From NCBI GenBank assembly GCA_964611585.1, contig CAZTAK010000041.1, positions 1 to 26,775 on the forward strand: a stretch of DNA of 26,775 nucleotides, given 5' to 3'. Below are positions 1 through 7,919 of this stretch, piece after piece. The position numbers were made by a program, and so were the translations under genes. The notes under the pieces are model-generated. The model was not told the origin of the DNA. It made no database searches and worked only from the letters and a program-made list of their open reading frames with translations. The stretch comes from CAZTAK01 sp964611585. Lineage in GTDB: Bacteria; Pseudomonadota; Alphaproteobacteria; SHVP01. Position 1 is the first letter of the stretch, and each line of letters opens with the position of its first letter.

Positions 1-1
1 G

Positions 2-685
2 GGCCGCCGCGCCCTGCCGTTGCCGGGGGATACGCGCCCGGACCTGTGGATCATTCAGGAGATCTCGAAGCGGGTCGGCCGCGACATGGACTACACCCAC
101 CCCCGCGAGGTGTTCGCGGAAATGCGCGAATGCATGCCTTCAATACAAGGCATCACCTGGGACCGGCTGGAGCGCGAACACGCGGTCACCTACCCTTGCG
201 ATGCCGAGGACGAGCCGGGCCACGAGGTGATCTTCGGCGACGGATTCCCGACCCCGAACGGCCGCGGCAGATTCGTCGCTTGCGGCATCATTCCGCCCGA
301 CGAGCAGCCCGACCAGGATTATCCGTTTGTGCTCACCACGGGCCGGTTGCTGGAACATTGGCACACCGGCGCGATGACGCGGCGGGCAAGCGTTCTCGAT
401 GAAATCGAACCGGCGGCGGTGGCGCACTTTTCTCCCAACGATCTCGAGTCGCTCGGCCTCGCTGCGGGCGATCCGGTGCGGGTGACGACGCGGCGGGGAT
501 CGATCGAGCTCGCCGTGCGGGCCGATGCGGGCGTGCCCGACGGTCTGGTGTTCGCGCCGTTCTGTTTCACCGAGGCGGCGGCGAATCTGCTGACCAATCC
601 GGCGCTCGATCCGTTTGGAAAAATCCCCGAATTCAAGTACTGCGCCGTGCGGGTCGAACCAGCCGGAAAGCAAACCGGGCCATGA
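2..685 (+). CDS. Molybdenum formate dehydrogenase alpha subunit, C-terminal part (5' end outside window)
   Basis: The reading frame is open from the first base, so only about the last 227 residues of a larger protein are present. They contain the end of the molybdopterin oxidoreductase core and the C-terminal molydopterin dinucleotide-binding domain. The stretch GRLLEHWHTGAMTRR, followed by a D/E-rich segment and a beta-barrel region (LGLAAGDPVRVTTRRGSIEL), is typical of FdhF/FdsA-type formate dehydrogenases, which oxidise formate to CO2 at a bis-MGD molybdenum or tungsten site. The motif GLVFAPFCFTEAAANLLTN near the end also fits this family. The stop overlaps the start of the next gene (ATGA at 682-685), implying translational coupling with a formate-tetrahydrofolate ligase. 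fdhD and mobA lie 3 kb away. The NAD- or quinone-linked subunits would lie upstream. Family assignment is firm; the exact subtype (FdsA versus FdhF) cannot be decided from the C-terminus alone. Confidence 0.87.
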   Translation, partial: GRRALPLPGDTRPDLWIIQEISKRVGRDMDYTHPREVFAEMRECMPSIQGITWDRLEREHAVTYPCDAEDEPGHEVIFGDGFPTPNGRGRFVACGIIPPDEQPDQDYPFVLTTGRLLEHWHTGAMTRRASVLDEIEPAAVAHFSPNDLESLGLAAGDPVRVTTRRGSIELAVRADAGVPDGLVFAPFCFTEAAANLLTNPALDPFGKIPEFKYCAVRVEPAGKQTGP

Positions 686-2368
686 CCGCCAGAACCCTCC
701 CGCCGGATATCGAAATTGCCCGGGCGGCGGCCACGAAACCGATCGCCGAAATCGCGGACGGTCTCGGGATTCCGGGTTCGGCTCTGATCCCCTACGGCCA
801 CGACAAGGCAAAGGTGGCGCTCGACTTTATCGACGGCCTTGCCGAGGGCGAAGACGGCAAGCTGATCCTGGTCACGGCGATCTCGCCAACGCCCGCGGGC
901 GAAGGCAAGACCACCACCACCGTCGGCCTTGGCGATGCCCTCAACCGGCTCGGCAAGCGCGCCATCGTGTGCCTGCGCGAGCCCTCGCTTGGGCCTGTGT
1001 TCGGCACCAAGGGCGGTGCCGCGGGCGGCGGCTATGCGCAAGTGGTGCCGATGGACGACATCAACCTGCATTTCACCGGCGACATGCACGCGATTGCCGC
1101 GGCCAACAATCTGCTCGCGGCGCTGATCGACAATGACATCTACTGGGGCGGGACAGCCGGGCTTGATCCGCGCCGGGTGACCTGGCGCCGCGCCGTCGAC
1201 ATGAACGACCGGGCGCTGCGGCATATCATGGTCGGGCTCGGCGGCGCGGCCAACGGTTTCGCCCGCGAAGACGGGTACGACATCGCCGTCGCCTCCGAAG
1301 TGATGGCAATTCTGTGTCTCGCCCGCAGCTACGACGACCTGACGCGGCGCCTCGGCAATATCGTCGTCGGCGCCACCCGCGACCGGAAACCGGTGCGCAC
1401 GCACGACCTTGACGCCGAAGGCGCGATGGCGGCGCTGCTGGCCGACGCCCTAAAACCCAACCTGGTGCAGACGCTCGAGTCCCATCCGGCGTTCGTTCAC
1501 GGCGGGCCGTTTGCCAACATCGCCCAAGGCTGCAATTCGGTGATCGCGACAGCCGCGGCGCTAAAACTGGGCGAATACGTCGTCACCGAGGCGGGCGGGC
1601 TTCGGGGCCGACCTCGGCGCCGAGAAGTTTTTCAACATCAAGTGCCGCAAAGCCGGATTGACGCCCGCGTGTGCAGTGCTGGTGGCAACGGTGCGCGCCC
1701 TCAAGATGCACGGCGGCGCGGCGCGGGCCGACCTCACGACTGAAGACGTCAGCGCCCTCGAACAGGGAACGGTCAACCTGGAACGCCACGTCGAGAACCT
1801 GCGCAAGTTCGGGGTGCCCGTGATCGTCGCGATCAACCGGTTTGCCGAAGACTCCGATGCCGAAATCGTGCGGCTCGCAGAATTGTGCGAGGGCCTCGGC
1901 GTCCCGGCGACGGTATGCACGCATTTCACCGACGGCGGCGGCGGCGCGCTTGCGCTCGCCGAGGCGGTCATCGCCGCGGCCGAAACACCGTCCGGATTTC
2001 ACCTTCTCTATGCCGACGGCGAAACGCTGTGGAACAAGACCCAGTTTATCGCCCGCAGCCTCTACGGCGCCGACGACATCATCGCCGACAAGGCGGTGCG
2101 CGCACAGTTCCGCAAGTACCAGAACGAGGGATACGGGCACTTTCCCATTTGCATGGCCAAGACCCAGTACAGCTTCTAGACCGACCCCAATTTGCACGGC
2201 GCCCCTGTCGGACATGTCGTCCCGGTACGCGAGATTCGCCTCGCCGCCGGCGCGGAGTTCCTGGTGGTAATTTGCGGCGGCGTCATGACCATGCCGGGCC
2301 TGCCGCGCGTCCCTTCGGCAACCGGCATGGCGGTCGATTCGCGCGGGCAGATAACGGGGCTTTCGTAA
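682..2368 (+). pseudogene. fhs: Formate-tetrahydrofolate ligase, broken by one frameshift and one in-frame stop
   Basis: Formate-tetrahydrofolate ligase makes 10-formyl-THF from formate, ATP and THF. The first frame (682 to about 1600) has the family ATP-binding stretch TPAGEGKTTTTVGLG, the CLREPSLGPVFGTKGGAAGGG block and the DINLHFTGDMHA motif. At about 1597-1599 one extra G in a GC run moves the frame, and homology continues without a gap in another frame (GADLGAEKFFNIKCRKAG, then VIVAINRF). That frame is stopped by TAG at 2177-2179, where the family normally has Ser in YSFSTDP. Recognisable sequence (GAPVGHVVPVREIRL, MTMPGLPRVPSA) then continues to a natural TAA at 2366-2368. With the extra base removed the total is about 561 codons, the usual size for the family. 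The start overlaps the formate dehydrogenase stop. The gene is either a recent pseudogene or carries two assembly errors; translation as written gives only a truncated protein. Confidence 0.9.
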
Positions 2369-2415
2369 AACCTGCGGCGCGCCGGCCCGGTAACGCCGTG
2401 CGCTGCAACAGCTTG

Positions 2416-2793
2416 TCAGCCTTTTGCCAGGTCCTTGCGCATCAGGCGAGCCAGACCGGTCATTTCTTTTTCGATACTTGCCTGGGCGGTTTCCTCCATC
2501 GCCCGGTAGCGCGCCAGAATATCGCGTCCGAACGCCGTCACCCGGGCGCCGCCGCCGCCACTGCCGCCGGTCGCGGTGGTCACGAGATCGCGCCGGAAGC
2601 ACCGGTTCATGATATCGACCAGGTCCCAGGCGCGCCGGTAGGACATGCCCATGTCGCGCGCCGCGGCCGAGATCGACCCGGTACGGTCGATGGCTTCGAT
2701 CAGGGCCGCCTTGCCGGGCCCGATCGCCACCGAGGATCCCAGCAGGATCCGGACCTGCGGCGCGGCGTGGCGGGCCTTGGGCGGCCGGGTCAT
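2416..2793 (-). CDS. ModE-type winged-helix regulator lacking the molybdate-binding domain
   Basis: This 125-residue protein matches the N-terminal DNA-binding domain of ModE. The helix-turn-helix lies at about residues 30-65 (KAALIEAIDRTGSISAAARDMGMSYRRAWDLVD), followed by the glycine-rich wing GGSGGGGARVTAFG at about 76-89 and a helical tail that may dimerise. Full ModE proteins carry two C-terminal Mop/TOBE domains that sense molybdate; these are absent here, as in many short ModE-like proteins. The start ATG overlaps the mobA stop (ATGA, 2790-2793), so it is the last gene of fdhD-mobA-modE. A Mo-box-like palindrome over the moaA start (4465-4486) is an obvious candidate target. DNA binding is well supported; molybdate sensing by this protein alone is doubtful. 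Confidence 0.85.
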   Translation of the reverse strand: MTRPPKARHAAPQVRILLGSSVAIGPGKAALIEAIDRTGSISAAARDMGMSYRRAWDLVDIMNRCFRRDLVTTATGGSGGGGARVTAFGRDILARYRAMEETAQASIEKEMTGLARLMRKDLAKG

Positions 2794-3416
2794 GCCGCCG
2801 CCCCTTGCGCCGTCAACGATTCAGCGGCCGCGAAATCATCTGCCGTATTGATATTGAAAAACGGATCGGGCGCGCCCTCGAACACAACGTCCGCGACTTC
2901 GTAGCGGCCGGTCCAGCGGTCGATCCGGCGCAACTCTTCGCCGAAGACCGCCTCCGATAATTCACCGCGGAGGCGTTGCGGCCACAGGCCGAACACCGGA
3001 TGCCGCCGCCCCTCGGAGACCGCGCAGGCGAGGTCCGCTTTGGCGTCCATCACCGCCGCATGAAGGCGCGCCACCAAATCGGGCGGAAAAAACGGCGCGT
3101 CGGTTGCGAACGAGACGATCCATTCGATTTCGGGATGGCGGTCGGCAAACCAGTTCATGCCGCTCAAGATCCCGGCAAGGGGGCCGGCGTGGCCGGGGAC
3201 GACATCCTTCACGACCGGCACGTCGTAGGCTTCAAAGCGGGCAGGATCGCCATTGATGCTCAGCGCCAGCGCGGCCGTCTGGACACGGGCGCGGGCAATG
3301 GCACGCCCAAGCAGCGTTTCGCCGGCGATCGTAAGGAGGCACTTGTCGCCGCCACCCATGCGGCGCGATTTCCCCCCTGCCAGCAGCAATCCGCCGATGG
3401 GAACCTTCGATGTCAC
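2790..3416 (-). CDS. mobA: Molybdenum cofactor guanylyltransferase MobA
   Basis: MobA transfers GMP from GTP to molybdopterin to form the guanine dinucleotide cofactor used by DMSO-reductase-family enzymes such as formate dehydrogenase. The N-terminus has the nucleotidyltransferase signature LAGGKSRRMGGGDKCLL (about residues 12-28), and later the metal-binding Asp in SFATDAPFFPPDLV. The GTG start at 3416 was chosen because it places this signature at the usual distance from the N-terminus and lies 10 bases after the fdhD stop; a longer in-frame extension would run into fdhD and has no family similarity. The predicted length is 208 residues, normal for MobA. The gene sits between fdhD and modE in one operon, all serving cofactor supply for the formate dehydrogenase. 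Confidence 0.9.
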   Translation of the reverse strand: MTSKVPIGGLLLAGGKSRRMGGGDKCLLTIAGETLLGRAIARARVQTAALALSINGDPARFEAYDVPVVKDVVPGHAGPLAGILSGMNWFADRHPEIEWIVSFATDAPFFPPDLVARLHAAVMDAKADLACAVSEGRRHPVFGLWPQRLRGELSEAVFGEELRRIDRWTGRYEVADVVFEGAPDPFFNINTADDFAAAESLTAQGAAA

Positions 3417-3426
3417 CGGGCGCGCC

Positions 3427-4305
3427 TCAGGCCGCGTCGGGGCGGGCGCCCTTGCGGTGCAGGTGCAGCGCTTCGTCCTCCACACCGCCCGGATCGGCGT
3501 CATAGACGATGCGCTCGCCGCCCGACAACGTGACGAAACGGCTGCCGCGCAAGCGCCCGATCAAGGTCAGGTCCTTTTCACGCGCGAGATCGACGCCCCA
3601 CGCTGTAAACCCCGACCGTGAGATCAGGATCGGGATCTCCATGGACACGCACTTGAGGATCATTTCCGACGTCAACCGTCCCGTAGTGTAAAAAATCTTG
3701 TCGTGCGGCTCGATCTCTTCGAGATGCATGTAACCCGCAATCTTGTCGACCGCGTTGTGACGGCCGACATCTTCGACGTACAGCACCGGCTCGCTGCCTT
3801 GGCACAGCGCGCAACCGTGAATCGCGCCCGCTTTCAGATAGAGACTTGGCCGCGTATTGACCTTCTTTTGGAGTTCGTAAAGCCACGACGTTCGCAACAC
3901 CGCACCGCGCGATAAGTGAACTTTCTCAAACCGTTCCAGCACGTCGCCGAACACGGTGCCCTGAGCGCACCCCGACGTGACGGTCTTCTTTTGCAATTTG
4001 TCTTCGAACACGGTCTTTGCCGGCGTGCGCACCACCACGGTTTCGACATCGTCGTCGTACTCAATGGCGGAAATCTCGTCGCCCGGACCGATCATGTTCT
4101 GGTTCAGCAGATAGCCGAGCCCGAGAAACTCCGGGTGATCGCCGATGGTCATGAGGGTGACGATTTCCTGGCCGTTGAGGTAGACGGTCAGCGGGCGCTC
4201 CACCGGCACCCAGGTCTCGACCGGGGCACCGACTTGATCGGTGCCCGTGACCGCGCGGCTGAGCCGGGGATCGTCGGGATCGGGGGAAATCGTAAATTCC
4301 GGCAT
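3427..4305 (-). CDS. fdhD: Formate dehydrogenase accessory sulfurtransferase FdhD
   Basis: FdhD passes sulfur from a cysteine desulfurase to the molybdenum cofactor, giving active formate dehydrogenase. The ATG at 4305 yields 292 residues and starts just before the conserved region; upstream in-frame codons add only unconserved basic sequence. Visible motifs are SGCAQGTVF (about 111-119) with the proposed sulfur-acceptor Cys, HGCALCQG (163-170), EDVGRHNAVDKIAG (178-191), and TTGRLTSEMILKCVSMEIPI followed by ISRSGFTAWGVDLA. The acceptor motif has a single Cys (C-A-Q-G) where the E. coli protein has two (CxxC). It is the first gene of fdhD-mobA-modE and is divergent from moaA across 166 bases. 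Confidence 0.93.
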   Translation of the reverse strand: MPEFTISPDPDDPRLSRAVTGTDQVGAPVETWVPVERPLTVYLNGQEIVTLMTIGDHPEFLGLGYLLNQNMIGPGDEISAIEYDDDVETVVVRTPAKTVFEDKLQKKTVTSGCAQGTVFGDVLERFEKVHLSRGAVLRTSWLYELQKKVNTRPSLYLKAGAIHGCALCQGSEPVLYVEDVGRHNAVDKIAGYMHLEEIEPHDKIFYTTGRLTSEMILKCVSMEIPILISRSGFTAWGVDLAREKDLTLIGRLRGSRFVTLSGGERIVYDADPGGVEDEALHLHRKGARPDAA

Positions 4306-4464
4306 GGGGTCATTTTGCGCCGTCGGTGCGCTCCTGCCAAGGCCCTGGCGCCGGCGCGGTCCGGGGACCTGACACCGCAACCGGCGTTAACCATTTGAAA
4401 TCTAACGCATTATACGCCGAACACCGGGCGCGGCACCGCGCCACACCTCAAATTCCATTGGAGT

Positions 4465-4486
4465 GTTATATATGAACGTATATAAC
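4465..4486. promoter_or_regulatory. ModE/Mo-box-like operator over the moaA start
   Basis: The sequence is a perfect inverted repeat, GTTATATA at 4465-4472, six bases, then TATATAAC at 4479-4486. It closely resembles the known ModE consensus, two TATATA-containing half-sites separated by 6-8 bases and flanked by CG. The right arm is followed by G (TATATAACG), matching the consensus further. It starts two bases after the GGAG ribosome-binding site and covers the proposed start ATG at 4472. A ModE-type regulator is encoded 1.7 kb away. Repression by occlusion is inference. Confidence 0.72.
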
Positions 4487-5524
4487 GCTTCCATCGCCCC
4501 GCCGCGACTTGAACCAGGACACCGCCTCGCCATGATCGACCCCTTCGGCCGCGAAATCACATACGTCCGGGTCTCGGTAACGGATCGCTGCGACTTCCGC
4601 TGCCGCTACTGCATGGCGGAGTCGATGAGGTTCCTGCCCAGGGCGGAACTGCTGACGCTGGAGGAACTGGACCGGCTTTGCAGCGCCTTCGTCGCCAAAG
4701 GCGTTCGGCGGCTACGGATCACCGGTGGCGAGCCGCTGGTGCGCCAGGGCATCCTGACCCTGTTTGATGGACTGGGGCGACACCTCGACAGCGGCGCGCT
4801 CGACGAATTGACGCTCACCACCAACGGTAGTCAGTTGGCCAAGTATGCCCCCAATCTGTGGCGGGCGGGCGTGCGGCGCATCAACGTATCTCTCGACACC
4901 CTCGACAGTCACCGGTTCGCCCAAATCACACGGCGTGGCGATTTCGACCGGGTGATGGGCGGCATCGACGCCGCCGAAGATGCGGGGCTGAAAATCAAGA
5001 TCAACATGGTTGCGCTGCGCGGCATCAACGAAGACGAAATCAGCGGAATGGTGGAATGGTGCGGGCGGCGCGGCTTCGATCTCACGCTGATCGAAACCAT
5101 GCCCATGGGCGATATCGACGGCGACCGCACCGAAAACTACCTGCCGCTGTCGATAGTGCGCGCACCTCTGGCGACGGAATGGACGCTCACCGACACGCCC
5201 GAGCGCACAGGCGGGCCTGCGCGTTATGTCCGGGTCGGAGAAACGCAGGGGCGGCTCGGCTTTATCACGCCGATGACCCACAATTTTTGCGAATCGTGCA
5301 ACCGCGTGCGTCTCACCTGCACCGGCAAACTGCATATGTGCCTGGGCCAGGCCGATTCGGCCGACCTGCGCGCGCCCTTGCGCGATCACCCCGATGACGA
5401 CGGTCCGGTAGCGGCGGCCATCGACGAAGCGATTGCGCGCAAGCCCAAGGGCCACGATTTCCTGATCGGCCGGCGCGACAACGGCTCCGCCGTCGAACGC
5501 CACATGAGCGTCACCGGGGGCTGA
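4472..5524 (+). CDS. moaA: GTP 3',8-cyclase MoaA
   Basis: MoaA is the radical-SAM enzyme that, with MoaC, begins molybdopterin synthesis from GTP. The protein has the radical-SAM cluster motif C40-DFR-C44-RY-C47, the TGGEP SAM-binding stretch at 84-88, and a second iron-sulfur cluster site near the C-terminus (CESCNRVRLTCTGKLHMC). It ends in Gly-Gly, as functional MoaA does. ATG 4472 is preceded by GGAG at 4460-4463 with an 8-base gap, so it was chosen over GTG 4463. An alternative is ATG 4532, which gives the more usual N-terminus MIDPFGREITYVRVS but has a weaker ribosome-binding site. A ModE-type operator overlaps the 4472 start; with the 4532 start it would instead lie in the leader. The predicted length is 350 residues, close to the family norm. 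Confidence 0.94.
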   Translation: MNVYNASIAPPRLEPGHRLAMIDPFGREITYVRVSVTDRCDFRCRYCMAESMRFLPRAELLTLEELDRLCSAFVAKGVRRLRITGGEPLVRQGILTLFDGLGRHLDSGALDELTLTTNGSQLAKYAPNLWRAGVRRINVSLDTLDSHRFAQITRRGDFDRVMGGIDAAEDAGLKIKINMVALRGINEDEISGMVEWCGRRGFDLTLIETMPMGDIDGDRTENYLPLSIVRAPLATEWTLTDTPERTGGPARYVRVGETQGRLGFITPMTHNFCESCNRVRLTCTGKLHMCLGQADSADLRAPLRDHPDDDGPVAAAIDEAIARKPKGHDFLIGRRDNGSAVERHMSVTGG

Positions 5525-5596
5525 ACCGCGGCGCCTATTTTTCCGCTGAACCACAGCCGGCACGAATATCCGGCGTCGACGACCTAAGGTTTTCAA

Positions 5597-5614
5597 CACG
5601 CCCGGAGCGGCGTG
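5597..5614. terminator. Small GC hairpin between convergent genes
   Basis: CACGCC, a six-base loop, then GGCGTG forms a 6-bp stem. It lies between the moaA stop and the stop of the convergent exported-protein gene. There is no clean T-run on either side, so a terminator role is only a guess from position. Confidence 0.25.
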
Positions 5615-5668
5615 AGACGCTCGCGCGCTGTGACGGCGTTTACCGCCGCAAGAGAGTATTCGGAACCC

Positions 5669-6154
5669 CTACTCGATGTTGATCTGGTGGGCGAACAGGG
5701 CGCCGTCGGTCACCGTGATCTGCGTAAATCCGAACAACTTGGCGAGGTCGAAAAAGGTGAAAAAATCCTCGACCCCCATTTCACGAAACAGGTCGCTGGC
5801 CCGGACGATCGACGTCAGTTGCGCCAGCAGCCCGCGCACGCGGTAGAGCGTATTGAAGGTGGAATCGTTCAACGCAACGATGATCATTTTCTGGCTTTCT
5901 TCGCCTTTTGCGAAAATCGAGTACTGCGGCGCATAGGGCACCGACATCTGCTGCGTCGTCATCCCGGTAATGAAGCCAATGCGCATTTCCCGGCCCGCAA
6001 AGGGCAGCACGCTGGCGCGCGCCACATAGGTCTCGGTGGTCGCAGGCACCGGATAGTAATACCCCGCGTGCCGGTCTTGGGCCGCGGCCGCACCCGCCCC
6101 AAACGCCAGGCCGAGGATGGCGGACAGGAGGACGATGCGGGCCGAACGGGTCAT
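5669..6154 (-). CDS. Small exported protein of unknown function
   Basis: With the ATG at 6154 the protein is 161 residues. It begins with two arginine-flanked charges, a hydrophobic run (IVLLSAILGLAFGAGAAAA) and an Ala-x-Ala type cleavage site before QDRHAGYYYP, a clear Sec signal peptide for the periplasm. The mature part includes YYPVPATTETYVARASVLP and a C-terminal segment rich in Phe (DFFTFFDLAKLFGF). A further upstream ATG exists but would bury the signal peptide. I recall similar alphaproteobacterial proteins with a QDRHAGYYYP start that databases sometimes label as molybdopterin-guanine dinucleotide biosynthesis protein A; nothing in the sequence supports that enzyme function. It is convergent with moaA and divergent from nadK. 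Confidence 0.72.
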   Translation of the reverse strand: MTRSARIVLLSAILGLAFGAGAAAAQDRHAGYYYPVPATTETYVARASVLPFAGREMRIGFITGMTTQQMSVPYAPQYSIFAKGEESQKMIIVALNDSTFNTLYRVRGLLAQLTSIVRASDLFREMGVEDFFTFFDLAKLFGFTQITVTDGALFAHQINIE

Positions 6155-6273
6155 GGGTGTACCGAACCGCATCATGGCGGCGCGCGGGGGCGTGCGCAAC
6201 GGCTGATCGCGATAGCGGCTGGCGGTGGACCCTTGCTTCGTTATACTCGCCCCCGCCCGCTCCGAGGTCCACG

Positions 6274-7059
6274 ATGCCCAAACGACCAATCAAGACCGCC
6301 CGGCTCGCCTTCTTCGCCAGCCGCGACGCCGGCGCCAAGGCCGCCCTAACCCGCCTGAAGGCGCGTTATGGGCATGTCGCGCCGCACGATGCCGATGTCA
6401 TCATCACGCTGGGCGGCGACGGCTTCATGCTGGAATCGATGCACCGGTTCCTGGCGAAGGACGTTCCGATATTCGGCATGAACAAAGGCTCGGTCGGATT
6501 TCTGATGAATGACGAGCGCGAGGGCGACGATTTACGCAAGCGTCTGAAATCGGCCGAGCGCGTCCGTCTGCATCCGCTGGTCATGAAGGCGCGGCGTAAT
6601 GGGGGTCGAGCCCGCAAGGCACTGGCGTTCAACGAGGTCTCTCTGCTGCGGCAGGAGCGCCAAGCCGCCAAGATTCGCATTTCCGTCGACGGCGTGATCC
6701 GGATTCCGGAACTGGTCTGCGACGGCGTCCTGATAGCCACGCCCGCCGGCAGCAGTGCCTACAATCTGTCGGCGCACGGGCCGATCCTGCCGGTGAATGC
6801 CGAAGTCCTCGCTCTCACCCCGATCAGCGCGTTCCGGCCGCGGCGCTGGCGCGGCGCGTTGCTGCCGCGCGCGGCCCGGATCCGTTTCGATGTTCTGGCA
6901 CAGGACAAGCGCCCCGTCAGCGCCGTGGCTGACAATACCGAGGTGCGCGACGTGTCGAGTGTGGAAATATGGGAGGACCGGACGCTCGGGATCGACCTCT
7001 TGTTCGATACCGAACGCAATCTCGATGAGCGGATTCTCAACGAACAATTCATGCCGTAA
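6274..7059 (+). CDS. nadK: NAD kinase
   Basis: NAD kinase phosphorylates NAD to NADP in the cytoplasm. The 261-residue protein shows the family landmarks in order: GGDG at 47-50, NKGSVGFLMN at 70-79, the NE pair at 120-121 (AFNEVSLLRQ), and CDGVLIATPAGSSAYNLSAHGPILP at about 149-173. The ATG at 6274 gives the normal length; a longer upstream frame has no family similarity and overlaps the divergent gene. A TATACT hexamer lies at 6243-6248, close upstream, and could be a -10 box, but no convincing -35 was seen. The next reading frame begins 13 bases after the stop, suggesting co-transcription. Confidence 0.94.
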   Translation: MPKRPIKTARLAFFASRDAGAKAALTRLKARYGHVAPHDADVIITLGGDGFMLESMHRFLAKDVPIFGMNKGSVGFLMNDEREGDDLRKRLKSAERVRLHPLVMKARRNGGRARKALAFNEVSLLRQERQAAKIRISVDGVIRIPELVCDGVLIATPAGSSAYNLSAHGPILPVNAEVLALTPISAFRPRRWRGALLPRAARIRFDVLAQDKRPVSAVADNTEVRDVSSVEIWEDRTLGIDLLFDTERNLDERILNEQFMP

Positions 7060-7072
7060 GGCGGGCGCGTTC

Positions 7073-7919
7073 ATGACTCGCGAAGGCGCGCTCGAATTGG
7101 TGCCGATCGACCTGTCGCCCGATGCGCATGGCAACACCGGCGTGCCCTACGCGACAACTTTCGATTCAGGCGAACCGGGGCCGCATCTGATGATCAGCGC
7201 GCTGGTCCACGGCAATGAAGTGTGTGGCGCCCATGCCCTTGTCTACCTGCTCGAATCGGACGTGCGCCCGCAACGGGGAAAACTGACCCTCGCCTTTATG
7301 AACGTCGCCGCCTATCACGCCTTCGACACCGGAACCCCCAACGCATCGCGCTGCCTCGACGAGGATTTCAACCGGTTGTGGTCGATCGAGGTCCTTGAGG
7401 GCAACGGCGAGTCCCGAGAATTGGCGCGCGCGCGGACTGGCGCTCGCTCGCGCCCTCGGCGTGCCGCAGCATATCGTCGTCGATGCCGGGCACGCCCAAG
7501 GGGCACGGATGCGTGATTTTGCCGCGTTCAGCACGCCCGGCAGCGACAAATCCGCTCTCCTGGTCGAATGCGGGCAGCATTGGAAACGGGAGAGCCGAGA
7601 GGTTGCGATTGCGGTTTGCTTTCATTTCCTGCGCGTGTTCGAGGCCATCCCGGCTGAGCGCGCTCACGCGGGCGCGCCCCTGCCGGCCGGCCCGCAACAC
7701 GTGATCGAGGTGACGGAAGCCATTACCGCCGGAACCGGCGCCTTCCGGTTTGCCGAGGACTATGTCGGGCTGGAGGTCATTGCCCGCACCGGCACGACCA
7801 TCGCCTACAACGGCGATACGCCGGTTACGACGCCTTACGACGACTGCGTGCTGATCATGCCGTCCCGCCGCCTCAAGGCGGGTCAGACCGCCATTCGATT
7901 CGGCCGCTATGCCGCCTGA
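7073..7919 (+). pseudogene. Succinylglutamate desuccinylase/aspartoacylase family, internal deletion
   Basis: The N-terminal part (7073 to about 7437) carries the zinc-ligand motif LVHGNEVCGAHAL (His and Glu ligands) and DEDFNRLW, typical of the AstE/AspA zinc carboxypeptidase-like family. After GESRELARAR the matching frame changes, and the C-terminal part of the same family resumes at once (LALARALGVPQHIVVDAGH, then SALLVECGQHWKRES) and runs to 7919. By comparison with family members about 60 residues are missing at the junction, including the DxHS segment with the third zinc ligand. The result is both frame-shifted and missing a catalytic residue, so it should be inactive. The junction lies in the low-complexity run GCGCGCGCGG. 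An assembly collapse would look the same. Confidence 0.8.

Noticed and set aside
5612..6349. 245-residue + strand frame opposite the exported protein
   Set aside because: The minus-strand frame has a clear signal peptide; the + frame is Arg-rich and extends into nadK.
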